Both the position numbers and the translations under genes were made by a program. The notes beneath the pieces were generated by a model, which saw only the letters and a list, made by a program, of their open reading frames with translations, searched no databases and was not told the DNA's origin. From Sisyra terminalis (lineage: Eukaryota; Arthropoda; Insecta; Neuroptera; Sisyridae), in assembly GCA_958496175.1 (NCBI GenBank), contig OY292278.1, positions 34,410,001-34,474,000 of the forward strand: a stretch of 64,000 nucleotides of DNA, given 5' to 3'. How positions within the stretch are numbered: the first letter of the stretch is position 1; each line of letters opens with the position of its first letter. Shown here one piece after another: positions 1 to 12,680 of the stretch.

Positions 1-985
1 TGACGTATTTGAACGAAGAAAATGTTATGCATGTCCCACCTCAAGTTTTCGCCTGTGTGAAATTTTCTTGACAGTTTACATCGCTTAATTATGTTTCAGA
101 CAAGGAAAATTTATTCTTCGCAAGGGTCAATGATTCAAAATTACCGGAATCATTTTAATAAATAGTTTAAATCAGTTTTCCCAGAAAAAAAGAAACTTTG
201 CGAAACTTTAGCTGACGCAATTTTTGTTAAATTGACACCAATCTAACAAGGGATTTAATGAATCAATCATTGATTTACTATAGGCATACTAAAAATTTTT
301 TTCCACGTGAGAAATAACAAAATTTTTAAGGTAGGCCAAACGTGATGATTTTTTGCCAATATTGTAAGGGATAACTGAATAGTTTCCATTGAAATAATAT
401 GTGTTATGATTGCGTGGTAGTTGACGACAAGAACGGAAGAAATCCCACGACTGTCACCAAAGCGTGAACTCCTAATAAAGGCAAATCCAGATTGGATGAC
501 CGACCGTGAACTTCAAGGACATATCATGCGTTACTTGGCGTTATTTTATTATTTTTCAATAAGGCTCTTTGGCACAAACACCTGAGAGATTTTATGGCAT
601 GAACTAAATCATTTTTATTGAGCTTAAATGATCTTGAATAAATTTTTTCTTTGCCATTTACAGTCGAGATAACTCAGACATGTACCACATTTTTTTTTTT
701 TTTTGATAGACAAACCACAAAAACCACTCGAGAAAATGTTCGTTTGGGTGGGATTTCAAATTTAGTCAAAGAATTTCCTTAACAACAATTTAAAGGTCCT
801 CACTTCAATAAATAACAGCACATTTCTTGTTTCATAAAATTCAAATGTACACAAAGACAAAAACAATAATAAAAAATGTAATTAAGATCTAGCCTTTTAT
901 ATCCAAAATTCAAAAGACGGAAAAAAGTTTCTACAAATTTAAAGAATATGCATAAGAAATCAAACAAAAAATATCAACTAAATGG
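1..985. other. AT-rich stretch, no gene recognised
   Basis: I see no exon, RNA gene or clear repeat here. A less AT-rich patch at about 400-600 contains a short open stretch, but it has a stop just upstream and matches no family I know. Confidence 0.5.
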
Positions 986-989
986 ATTT

Positions 990-1348
990 GAATTTTTATA
1001 TCTGACAATTGGCATTAAACATATTTTTAAATAAAATTTAAATAATAATTTTTAAAATATTTTAAAATATATTTTATTAAGGGATGCAATTTTTTCCGAA
1101 AAACAGCATTTATATAAGACTAATACAAATATATGATAAATAAGACTAAAAAATTGCTGCTTAGTTATCCAAATTCCCAAAGTGGCAACAAATGCACACC
1201 TTTCCTGAATTTTTATACCGGATAGTTGACATTAAACATTTCTAGTAAAATAAAGGACTTTCCGAATAAAATATACTGAGTTTTCCATAAAATATATTTT
1301 ATTAAGGGATGTAATTTTTTATGAATAGCAGCTTTTATATAAGACTTA
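990..1348. repeat. Diverged direct repeat, offset about 217 bp
   Basis: Two copies of a segment of roughly 130 bp lie head to tail, starting at 990 and 1207. Shared landmarks in the same order are gaatttttata, ggcattaaac/gacattaaac, the 18-mer atattttattaagggatg and tttatataagact. They differ by substitutions and small indels, so the duplication is old. No coding capacity is visible. Confidence 0.6.
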
Positions 1349-2049
1349 GTCCTTGGCCATATTAAGAGACGCGTTATAAGTTTTGTATAAAACCTGAAGT
1401 AAAAGCTGTTTTATTTTGGGTTCATATTTTCGATTGGATTTAACTTTCCTGTACAAATTTTATTATTACGCTTATTACCAACTAGCGTGACCAAAATCAT
1501 ACTTACTAAAAATTAATTTTTTACCATCAAATTAATTAAACATCTTCTTAATTATGGCGAGCTGAATTGTTTAATATTTAATTGAAAGCCCGTTTACTGA
1601 TATTTAAGTTCCCATTTTGCGCAGTATGCTGTCTATGTTACGACAATACTGTACACTGTATTTGTGGAGGATAATCATACGTGAATATTTTTTCTAAGGG
1701 TTATTTGTCTGTTGTGACCACCTCTTTAGCTACTTTTTTTTCAGTAACTTCCACATATTTTCAGTGGGTTTCAAATCAAGGCTATTATCCTAATGTTGGG
1801 TAATAGGGATAATAAACAAGGACCATTGGAGTTTTAATAGACATGGAGGGTTATTTGAATGAGATTTAAAAAAAAAGGATTTTAGCAATGGGATTCAGTT
1901 TGTTATGACATTTTTGGAAACAGTCAAGGAGTAAATTATGAACGGAAGGAGTTTTGAGATTGTTATGTATGACTTTGTAACGTAGTAGGGAGCATTTAGG
2001 ATACAGTGAAGGAGTTTTGATTGGAACGATTAGATGCGTTGAATCTTTG
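1349..2049. other. Intergenic stretch before the mariner relic
   Basis: No feature can be named with support. The last 300 bp may hold the decayed upstream part of the mariner element at 2051, but I cannot read a transposase frame there. Confidence 0.35.
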
Positions 2050-2050
2050 A

Positions 2051-2330
2051 GTGCTTAACAGAACCCCACAACACTTCTCTGTTATTCCAAATTTCTATGT
2101 ATTTTTTGAAAATTATCTTCGCGATAAGTGTTTTAAGTCCATTAGAGACATAAAGCCGCACCTCCAGGATTATTCCCTACTTAAAACAACAATTTTGAAA
2201 AGAAAGCATAATGAGTCTTCCGGGAAGATGAAGGAAGTTATAGACCTAAATGGTTCTAAATTTTCTTCTTCTGATGCATATATTTCAATGGATGTTTGTG
2301 TTAAAGATGTTTAAGAAAAGGATTATAATA
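2051..2330 (+). mobile_element. Tc1/mariner transposase, C-terminal relic
   Basis: The open frame at 2051-2314 reads like the end of a mariner transposase. It has a segment PNFYVFFENYLRDKCFKS followed by IKPHLQDY and ends near KEVIDLNGSKF. This matches the family pattern in which a YLRGKRF-like segment, an acidic helix and a final RW-K-CIDLNG-YF motif close the protein (family knowledge). The expected Trp of the RW motif is missing and the spacing is altered, so the copy is decayed. The D,D34D catalytic part is not readable upstream and no terminal repeats were found. A related relic lies near 60936. Confidence 0.6.
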
Positions 2331-2539
2331 CAAAAAAATAAATAATTTATTAAGCCGTGTATATATTGTGTAATAAATTCGTATAAGAAAACGAACAAAA
2401 ATTTAAAGAAATCCTTAAAAAATTGAGGTTTAAATAAGTAATAAAAGTTAAAAAGTGCAGTTGTGGAGAAATAAAAAACCTTTTTAATGAAAAGTTGCTT
2501 GGCAATCGAAATACGTAACGCAATTTATACTCATATGGA

Positions 2540-2830
2540 TCCGAAACGGAATTAGCCTCAAAAGCTACGAGAAGTTAATTACGTGGGTCACATTTTAAAA
2601 GGAAAAATATACGTACTTAATGTAAAAAGTAAATTGATGAAAAGATAGAACGAAATTTTGGGTTTGTTAAGACAAAAAATGGACCACCACAATTTCAAAA
2701 ATCACACCAGGAATGAACGACGAAGGATGCCAGAAAGAATTTAACCATGAGGGAAACCAAATCTACCATTAGGCAGAAAACAGAAGAAAAACGTTATTCA
2801 TAATTTACTTTTGGTAAAAAATGGAGTCAT
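2540..2830 (+). mobile_element. LINE 3' coding tail, degenerate
   Basis: Forward translation gives a segment ending KLREVNYVGHILKG, then a broken basic stretch. This resembles the C-terminal region after the reverse transcriptase in many insect LINEs, where a YLGHI-R block is followed by a Gly/Arg-rich segment and SWLRNLR-W. Stops and frameshifts are present. DNA at 2705-2820 is similar to 29005-29090 and 42060-42140, so three copies of one family are present. The clade is uncertain. Confidence 0.5.
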
Positions 2831-5800
2831 TACTTTGGAGTTATTACATACAATTTTAATAAATCAAACCTTTTGTTTTTAGTTTTATCACTATTCAGCA
2901 GACACTTTCAGTCTATGAAATCTATAAAAGTATATAGTTCTAATCAACACTTGATAATTGCCAATTGAGCAGAGAGTAACGACCGACCCATTATCACAGA
3001 ATTAATGAATTTTTCCAATCAATAAAGTCCACAATCAATGTTAAATTAACAACGGATTTTCAATACAATAAAATGTTCTCGAATAATTTCCATTAAATTA
3101 GCCAATCAAATGCGCAAAAAGAAGTCAAAACAATAACAGAAGCCATTCATGTTTGATTAACGTATGGATTACTCATAATAAAATTATAAAAAAAGAACGA
3201 TTTCCTAATCAAAAATCCGGAAGTTTATGTTTAATTAATTTATTGGTTTTCAATATACAAGGTGAAAATGTTGGAAATCTCTCGATATTAACTTATAAGA
3301 TTAGTATGGTTTCAATAGAAATATTTTTGAGAAATCTAATTAAATGCAACTTGAATTTAAATTAGTTAACTCTTTGATATTCCAAATTTTATAATTGAAG
3401 ACCTTGAATTTTATTTTCATTTTTTTTTTTTGTAAGAAGATAAAAACAACATTATATATTTCGTCGTTTCACAGCATACAAATGAAGTAATTCAAACCTA
3501 ACGAATTTTCTCTTCAATAAAAAATACATATTTTTTGATAATTACATCTAAAGTAAAAGTTTTCAGTTTTGCTTTCTGCTTTTGTTACTTCATGAAATAA
3601 CCAACAAGTAGAAGCGATTCGAGCATATGGTAATGTTTAGTCGTGCAATTTGAGAATATTTGCAAAACCTGATAATTTTTTTGTTTAAATATTTTTTTAA
3701 CGTTATCTCCATCTAATCAAACACGACCTGATTTTCAATTTTGCAAATCTTTTAGAAGAAAGTTTATCAATTCGTATTATTATTACATTAGAAAATGTAA
3801 TATTTTCGTATTTATAATTACTATTTATGGGTTTAATTGGAAGATATAAATTGACAAGGAGTGGTTTTGTAATGAAAAATGATAAATAAAAAAAATGATA
3901 GATTCTTATGAATGATAGGTAGTCTTAGTTGTAAATCAACGTAGAAAGTGAAAAAAGAAGAGAATTTTAAATTTAACAGATAGTAAATATAAATATTAAT
4001 TAATGGATATTCAGTGACTTTGTGCGCTCTTATAAAAATAAAGAGCATTAGTTTCGATTTTACGCTCACATTCGTTTGACGTATTTAACTTTGTCACAAA
4101 ATAATAATTTATACTTTTCGCATATAAATGATATATGAAAACAATTTTCAACTGTTTAATCTTTGTTTTACCAATGCAAAATTTATATTTTACCTTTACC
4201 AAGTTATAGAAAAAATTATTTAAACAAGTAGGAACTAACTTTTAGTACTATATAAAAGTAAAGCATTAATGCACCGAAAATAACGCATTAATAGAAATTT
4301 GTCCATATTTAGATAGAATTTGTATTTATTTTATAAAAAAAAAATACAACATGTTACAACATGTTTAATGTTATTGTAAAGAACACAACAAATTGAAATT
4401 GAATTTATCATATTGGCTTGATTTCGTTATTTTTTATGGGTATTGTAAGTGACTTGACTTACATAGGAGTCTAAACTCCAGAATTTGTCCAAAACCTGTT
4501 TTTCAGTAATTATAAATAAGAAGATATTCTAATCTTATAATGCATGATGAAAAATTTATTAAAATGCGGCGCCCCCACCAATGTATTTGAAGTACTAACT
4601 TAAATTACCTTAGTTACCTTATTAAAGTATCTTTTTTCAGTTTAAGTTAGTAAGTCAAATATATTTGTGGCAGCGCAACAGCTTGACCAATATGAAATAT
4701 TGTAATACCTTCTTATATATTACTTTATCTATTACTCCCGATAGAAACCCCGAAACCGAATTTGCTGAAACTGCCAATTTTGAATCTCTTCCTTTAATCG
4801 TTGTTGAACATAATGAATGCAAAAAAACATTTCCTAATCACCATAACTTCCTAAGAAACAATTCAATAGCATTTGCTATAAAATAATACGACAGTTATCA
4901 TTAAAAGTTTACTATGGAACAAAATTAAATGATTTATGGCGACTAAAGTGGTATAAAATAAATATTTATGAAATAATTGTATTCTTTATCCACACAGAAC
5001 TAAGAATGATCGTTTTTTTTTTTTGAAATGTGAAAAATTCCTCATTATCACTGTTTGTGGTATGGTAAGGAATTAACAGCTAATCGTATAATGCAAATCA
5101 GTAAGTTAATTTTACGTAAATTTAATTTTTCCATTAATTAAGAATAAAAAGAGTTCTGTGAAAAATAGTTAAGCTCAAAAAACAAAGATGTCACTTTTAA
5201 TTTATATAACTTTGTCACATTTGCCTGAAAAATTTTTTTTCGGAAAAAATCATCATTATCCAGTTTTGAAAAATGAAAAACATGTACCGAAATTTCACAA
5301 AAGGTCAAGTTTGAAACATGCTTTTTAGTTTTTACATGGGAAATCATTATTTTTACGTTTTTCAATATAAATTACGATTACTTTTACTCTTTTTTACCAA
5401 CTAAATTAATAAAATTTTAATTTGGCTCATATTTGTGGGAGGTTTACTTATCAGAACAGAACTTGGTTTAGTAAATAAAAAAGCATAAATTATCTATTTG
5501 AAATAAATAAATTAGGCTAAGCTTCGCCTTGCTAACGGCGACAATAGTGTTGGAAAAATAGTTCAAGATTTCTTTTTATCTTATCAAGAATTCGCCAACT
5601 TAAGAAACATTCACAGAATAACATTGGTAGGTGTATTTTATCAGTTTTGAACAATAAATTGTGATTAAATGACAATATTTTCCAATAAGTGTAAATTCGA
5701 ATAAAACATAATCATATTTTCAACACAAATATAAAACAACAACAACAAAAAAATAGCTCAATTTTGTAACATCCATTTGTGGGCGGTTTCAAATATATCT

Positions 5801-7490
5801 ATTTCATAGTTTTCGCATAAATTCAACATTAACATAAATTTTATAAAAATTATTCAAATTTCTATGTTAATCGGAAATAAACGTACCATTATGACGGTAA
5901 ATATAAAAATAGTCGGTCAGAAAGTATTCATATAATTACAAGAAACATTAACTCGCTTTTTAAATTTCGATTTTATAATGCTGGAGATAAGAAATCACGA
6001 ACTGAGCATTTTTAGACCTCTAGAATAAAAATTCCAGGAAAAATGAACTGAAATCTTAATCATCATATTAATTTAATGCAGAATGTTTTCAATTTCAAGA
6101 GTTGCGTCCTCAAAAAATGATGAAACTGTTACAATGACTCAATACGGATTTGGAATCTAACTGGACAATTAGTAAGTGGGTATCGTGGAAAATGTAAATT
6201 TTATGTACAAACATTTTTTTTTTTTTGACAAAAACAATTCGACCCGAATTCCCCAGAAAATCAAATGCAGAACAATTCATAATTTTCGTATCAAATTCAA
6301 ATAAGTCTTACGATTCGACAGTTATACAAATGTATGAATTGAATTTGAGTTCACATACAAACCGATATTGGACTCATTAACGAAAATATAATGGCCGTTA
6401 TGTCATCGTTTACGATCAAATTGTTTGTCTCTAATTTAATTCACAATTGAAACTTGTTTGAATCTATTAAAACCTGAATATCTTTAAACTTTGGAACACA
6501 ATGCAAAAAATTACCGATGCAAATTGCGGTTATTGTTTACAAACTTGTAATCGAAATTTTTATTGACATTTTGTAATTTTGAATTGAAACCCCAAAAAAA
6601 GTAATAAATCTCTATGCTAAGAAAACTTCAACGTCACTCTACTCGTTAATGAACTAAAGACGTATGAACTAATAGTCCGATTTACGTATGTTGGAAAATG
6701 ATTTCTCTAGTATTAACAACAGTTTTACCATAGGAAACGTAAACTATTGACAACAAAAATTATTAAAACGATTCAGTGAATAACGGATTCAATATTCTAG
6801 AGGAAGGAATGAAGTCTTGTAACTTTTCGGTTTGGGTTGATTGCATCTTACAATGTCAAAGGAGCCGGACATTTTTTCTCACTATAGGTGTATTTGTTAA
6901 GAAAAGATATAATTTTGTGATAGATATAATGCTAATAAAAGATTTACTATAATTATAAAGAATGAATATATATTTTTAATATATATTTACACAATAAGTT
7001 TTGTAGCTGATATACACATTTACTGAATATACTATTATTACGGAATATATTTAAACATTAATTCTAATCGTCTACTTAAGATTTAATAAATCAGGCACTA
7101 ATTTATATCATAAACTGAGAATATATACTTTGATAAAAAGGGTAATAGAAAAGAATTTTTGAAACCCTTTTACACGCTTTTAAAATGGAAACCTAATGAA
7201 ATTCTTGTTAATCCTATTATTGAAATAATAAGTTATTTTAGTTTTAGGTACTTTAAGATAAAAACTCTTTAAAAATAAATTCCAATCACTTATATACAAA
7301 TAAGAGTTGTAACCCAAAATTTTTCACCAACCCTTTATTTGTTTACTTTTTAAAAAATTAACTTAATAAAGTGTAATTAGAAAATTGATTTTTTTTTTTT
7401 GGGATTAAAGCATTTTCGAATTGATTAGGATTTATAGTTTTCGGTTCAAAATTATACACAATACAATGTTCGGACAACTGTTTATTAAAC
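2831..7490. other. Long AT-rich stretch, nothing recognised
   Basis: I find only homopolymer runs and chance open frames of fewer than 85 codons. These have AT-driven composition (Lys, Asn, Ile, Phe, Leu) and no motifs. I see no splice-bounded exon, terminal repeat or RNA gene. Confidence 0.5.
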
Positions 7491-7499
7491 GATATAGAT

Positions 7500-7815
7500 T
7501 AGGGGACGCCAAACGTTTTTCATCAACATTTTTTTCATCATCGACCCCTACATAATTCTTGAAACCCCAAATCGACCCCAATAAAAGTAATTTTCAGTTA
7601 ATTTAAGAAAAATTATCAATGTTTATATATTTATTTTATAACTTTATAGTTATAGTTTTAGTTATACACAAATATTTTACTGTTTATCATATAGTTGCAG
7701 ACGTGTTTAAATTATTTCCATTTTAAATACTGTTTTCTCTTCAACCCCCAGTCGACCCTTTAGATCAAATGAACTCTCAAATAGGGTTAAATCGACTCCA
7801 AGGGTCTCCAAACGA
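7500..7815. repeat. Possible hAT-like terminal sequences
   Basis: At 7502 a ggggacgccaaacg block and at 7801 an agggtctccaaacg block resemble terminal repeats of some hAT elements. Between them lie several atcgaccccna-type blocks. The two ends point the same way rather than inwards, so they do not form one ordinary element. They could be nested or tandem left ends. The identification is weak. Confidence 0.25.
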
Positions 7816-7990
7816 CATCTAACGTAGAAAGTACATGTAATTCTAGAGGTATTAATTAGTGGAAATCATAAGTGATAAAAATCACTGGGTAAGATTAATG
7901 AATGTTTTAAAGCTAAAATACAGTTGGATATTGCCCGCTGATTGAAGAGACTGCTGAAACCATATAAATAGTTCAACTGTTAACAGTACA

Positions 7991-8076
7991 TATCACAACG
8001 TTTCTGTATAAATTCCATTGGTTGCAAGCACCTACTACAACGGAAATTATTAATAGTAAGCACAAGAAGAAACCGA
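7991..8076. repeat. Short inverted pair, Penelope-like tail motif
   Basis: The sequence cacaacgtttc near 7993 is mirrored by gaaacgttgtg near 8068, with an aagaagaaacc stretch just before the second copy. The 57846-58045 element shows the same outward pair of gaaacgttgt arms. The match is short, so this is a tentative third member of that group. Confidence 0.25.
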
Positions 8077-8079
8077 AAC

Positions 8080-9045
8080 GTTGTGCTATGCATATATAAC
8101 GCTTTCTGCTTTTGTTTTTCCCATGCACACTTTATATTTTAATCAGAAATCAATATAGATCACGGGCTAAAAAACAGAGTAATAATTAATATTTTTTTAG
8201 AAACAACTACCAAACTTAGTATAGGTAAAGGTTCTGTAGTGAAAGTGTTTAAAGTTTCGGCTTCTTTTACATTTAAATTTCCATCAAACCAAAATCTCTT
8301 TGTAACAGGTGGAATTTAATCTATATATTTTTAAACTATAACCTTCAGAAATAAATGCATTTAAAATTGGAAGCGAATAGTCTACATTGGGATATTTTGA
8401 GCAAATATCAATGTAAGTTGGGAATTTAAAGTTCTTTAGACACAACAAACTAATAATCTCACAAAACAAGGGAACCAAAAAGTTAAATTTAAAAAATATG
8501 TGCCTTATGAATCTGACTTATGGTACATTTATTAAATTTCGAGATTTCTATTTTTTACCATGAAAATAATGCGTAAAATTGCCTTGAAGTAATAAGGAAA
8601 TTTTGTGCAAATATATACATTTATGCTGTATTTCCAGCTACTGATAAAAAAGTTTTGAAATATTTTCCTTGATGATATCACTATCGATTAATGGGGAAGT
8701 TGATATGACTTCATAATTGATAATTTTTATATGTATATAAATTGGGCGCCGAATGTCACGTTTATCTTAATAAGCTTAACGATAATTAAATTATTTCAAC
8801 ATAAGTCTCCAAAAAAAAATAAAATAAAATATATATAATTTTGTAAAGGATATGAAGAAAAACGTTTCAAAAACTTTTTCGTGCATCTTATTGGTCGAGA
8901 CTGAGATTTTTTTGTTTATTTTTCTTAATAAGTTGTTCGATTTAAACAAGATTTTAAATTAAAGCAGGTTTTTAATATACACTTCGACACGATCCGATCC
9001 CTTTGTCTCTCGAAAAAATAAATCGCTTCAGGCTACTAAAGCCCG
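8080..9045. other. AT-rich stretch with one unassigned reading frame
   Basis: Nothing firm. A 64-codon minus-strand frame at 8284-8478 reads more protein-like than most chance frames here (it contains KNFKFPTYIDICSKYPNV) but matches no family I recognise and has no convincing splice sites. Confidence 0.3.
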
Positions 9046-9049
9046 AATG

Positions 9050-9990
9050 CATTTTTTAGACTTAATTTAAACAGGTGTTTTATATTAGTTGGGGTAACAA
9101 AAGCGCCTGTTTGGCTGTTTTGATGAATAGAATACAAACATTGGATGGTTACTAAGTGGGAAAGTATGTGAAAATCTTACCTCGAACAGCATCATTTTTT
9201 GTTGAACAAAAGCGAAGGGATGAAAATGCCAATTTTCACGTTGAAAATTTTCACGAGAAAACACTGTTTTTCATTCACTAAACGCGATTGATTTTTCTTT
9301 ATCGAACGACCAAATGCACAGTTGTAAACAGTAGGGAAATATCTTTGTAGTTGTTATAATTCAATTGGAGTGGTATGTGGTGGTGTTTTGGGCATTTTTC
9401 GAGTTGAACTATAACAAATACGAACTATATTTTCTCTGGGACACACTTTTTCTGTTAGTGAAACTTGGGCGAAAGAAAAAGGCAGCTCCAAGTGGTGTTG
9501 CCCCAATCGATGCTGATTAACAACTAACCGGACTTAACTGAAACACAACGGGCATATGACTCTGTTGAAAAGCCATTGTCTACGTCACACATAAGTAGCT
9601 CTTCTGTGTACATTTACACAATCATACTCGCACATATGTTTGTGTAGTCGCGTGTAAACCCACACTACAAAATAAAAAAACCGAGTAGTCGAACCCATAG
9701 AAATATGCGGGGGGCATGCAAGGCCCATTTAGCCGATTGATTTCATGAAGCCATTGTTTGCGTTTGCAATCAAAACACATGGGCAACTACCTATCACAAA
9801 TATGCATAAGTATTTACTCATTGCACCATACTAGATACTAGACTTTACACAAATTTTTTCACGCTTGCCAGTCGGGCCAGTTCTGGCATTTGAGATGATT
9901 ACCTAATATACGATAACGATTGATTTTATTGGGAATTTTATTGGTTCGATGTACGTAAATGAATGTGTCATTGCTTGTTTGGAACGGCAA
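9050..9990 (-). promoter_or_regulatory. Less AT-rich island, possible promoter and 5' leader
   Basis: By eye this 0.9-kb stretch has clearly more G and C than the DNA on either side, no long open frame and no repeat signature. Its left edge contains a strong minus-strand splice donor (gag|gtaag at 9181/9180) right after a start codon. The simplest reading is a promoter with 5' untranslated leader for a minus-strand gene whose further exons lie at lower coordinates or outside the window. A conserved enhancer would look similar. Confidence 0.35.
9181..9195 (-). CDS. Putative first coding exon, five codons
   Basis: On the minus strand an A-rich context (caacaaaaa) precedes ATG ATG CTG TTC GAG. 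This is followed directly by gtaagatttt, a near-ideal splice donor in phase 0. Very short first coding exons next to a long 5' leader are common in insect genes. I could not find the next exon, and other ATGs occur upstream in the presumed leader, so the gene itself remains hypothetical. Confidence 0.25.
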
Positions 9991-10554
9991 TTTCATTGAA
10001 CATTTAAATAAAGCAGAGAATCTGTTTTTAACGAGAATTTCTTCTTCGAACCAAAAAAAAAAAAAAAAACGTCCTCAGTCACTTGGGTCACTTACCTGCT
10101 CGGTACAGACTTCAAGAGAATAAAAATAAGTCCTTAGACCCAAACGAAGGGAACTCGCTTTATTATAACAAAACCAAACCAAACTCACCTCCATTTCATA
10201 CAATAACACGATATTATACCAATAAAATAAATTCATTCAAAATATTCAATTCATTCGAATATATTCTACTATCAATACTTTTATGCAATAGGTGTTTAAT
10301 GAGAAAAATAATTTATAATTTACATTTTTGAGACATACATATCAACAATTCTAATAAGTAGCAAAGTAATAAATAAATTAACGTAATTACTAGTAAGTAC
10401 AGATATCTAATCAGTAACTAATCATATTTTTGGTATAGCATTGTAATTACAGTTCTATGAATAAGGTTTAGGTCTTCTAGAGAATGGGAGATTATGGGAT
10501 TTTCAGAAAATAGAAAGTGCTTATCTCAAACCTCGACAGAATTGGAGTACGAGT

Positions 10555-11605
10555 TTTTATAAACTCTAGAGTATAAAGACTAAAGAAAACAGTAAAAATA
10601 ATAATACTTAATCATAAAACTTAAAAAAAATCAAAATTATAGGATTTTCGGTTTGTTTAATTTTTTGTTAACGATGAAATATATTTAAGAATTAAAAGTA
10701 TCAATATTGCAAGACCCAAATGGTATATATTCCAAGTAAACTGTGTTATCCAGTATGAAACTTTGGTGTCAAATGGGTTATAACTACAATTTGATCGACC
10801 TGTTTTAAAAATGAGAAGTTATACGTATTTGTTGTAAATATACAAATGTTTTTAATCCACTGCCATAGTTTATTAGTACTTGCGTGCGCTTTTTAGTACT
10901 ATCAAAATCGCTCCAAAAGTCGGGCTAAAGGTGCTCGCTAATCGTTTGCGAGCAACTTTCTAAATTTCCTACTGTAACTATGATGATACCTTTTATAAAA
11001 TATGGAGTCTGATCATTTTTTCATAAGGCCACTAAAGTATAACATCAAACAACTATAAAATAGAAATGTTAAATCACAAAACTTAAAAAAAGTCAAATTT
11101 GCAGAATTATTGATTTGTTTACTGTTTTGTTTACGAAGAAATATATTTAAGTATTAAGAGTATCAATATTTCGAGATCCAAGTGTTATGTTATAAGTTAA
11201 CTGAAGTCAATGTTATTCAGTATGAAATTTTAGTTTCACAGGGGTTATAAGTTATAATTACAAGTTGACCTAATTATTTTAGAAATTTTGTAATGACGAC
11301 TTATTTATTCACTAAAGTAACATGTGCACTAAAAAAAACTGTTAAAATAATATTGTTAATTTATAAAACTTAAAAAAAAAATCAAAACTATAGGATTTTG
11401 GATTTGTTTAATTTTTGGTTAACGAAGAAATATTTTTAAGTATCAATACTCCAATACCCAAGAACCCTCAAGTACTCCAAGTTTACTGAAGCCAGTGTAA
11501 TCCAGTATAAAATTTTTGTTTCATAGGGGTTTTAATAACAATTTGACCTAACTGTTTTATAAATTTCGTAATGATAACGTATTCATTCATTAAAGTATGA
11601 TATCA
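10555..11605. repeat. Three-copy tandem repeat, unit about 285 bp
   Basis: A unit recurs starting near 10578, 11030 and 11312 and ends near 11599. Landmarks repeated in order are an A-rich acttaaaaaaa..tcaaa block, gtttgttta..tttttggttaacg, gaagaaatat..ttaag, ccagtatgaaa, tttca.aggggtta and the closing actaaagta. Units 2 and 3 are 282 and 287 bp long. Unit 1 is about 450 bp because some 170-200 bp (roughly 10829-11027) are inserted. The insertion contains a hairpin, tgctcgc..gcgagca, near 10932-10953. No coding is seen. It looks like a small satellite block. Confidence 0.7.
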
Positions 11606-12680
11606 TCTGTAATTATGTATTTATTTCTTCTATTTAATTTCATAATTCTTTGATAAATCCCCTTGAATGTCAGTGAACTCGTTAGCGTTTATTTGTAAAC
11701 AAAAGTATTTAAATCTAAGTTTTCAAATGATCCCCAAAAATTATAAGACTTCGAAGTTCAATGAAGTTGGTTGGATTAACGTTTTTTGTCTTTTATTTTC
11801 GGATTAAATAGTTCTTGTCCGATTAAGTAATTGCACATGTTCTATAACTTTTTTAAAGTTTGCATACTCTATTGACCTTTGGTCATTTAACTTTGGTTCT
11901 CCAACTCATCGCTAGATTTATTTGAGATACATAAGTTGGAAAAACCCGTAAGATTTAAATAAGTTGGTAATTGAGGTTGCTGAGATTTAGGTATCCTGGA
12001 AACAAATCTGGTAAATTGGAATTAGGGTTAATGCTAAGGTGCAACAGGCCTTCTAGAATGAAGCGTAGATGATGAAAAATAAGACGTAGTGGAATTTTAG
12101 GAAAGGAAAAAGTTGTAAAAGTTTAGTTTATTATTAGATTTTGGAGCAAGAGTAAAGCTTCGGTTTGATGATTTAAAGTAGAAGGTACCATCGTTACTTT
12201 CGTTCATAGTGACGTAATTAATGGTCTGATTTAAGTGAGAACTAAATACCCAGAACTGTGGACAGTTCGAGAATGGATTTTTCAATCAATTTGCTAAAAC
12301 ACGCAATTTTCAGCAAAACAAGAAGCATTTTGATTTCAGCGGTGCATAAGTACATTGTTTGTCCTAAGTGATTATTCATAATAATTGATTTGACCATATA
12401 CTAGTTAGATGTTCTTCACGTTGAACTGAAAGAGCTTTCCTCTGTTTAATGTTCTCATATCTTTTGAATTTCCTGTACTCATAGCTTTTCAAATAGTCTC
12501 TTTGCAGATAAATAAAATTATATTAGTCCCTAAATAGTTCTTATGTACTTAGTTCTTTTTTAGTTCTTACCAACAGCATGTAGTCGTACCTAAGCATATT
12601 TGATAACTTGGGGAATTCATTGCAAATTTTTCGTATTTTTCTAGGACTTCATTCCATGTAGATATCTTTAGAATAGCACC
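11606..12680. other. AT-rich stretch, nothing recognised
   Basis: No gene, RNA or repeat with support was found. Short minus-strand frames at 12097-12285 and 12567-12755 lack motifs, and the second one runs into the Penelope-like element. Confidence 0.45.

Noticed and set aside
3420..3432. Many poly-T/poly-A runs as LINE or SINE tails
   Set aside because: Such runs occur everywhere in this AT-rich window and do not coincide with element ends.
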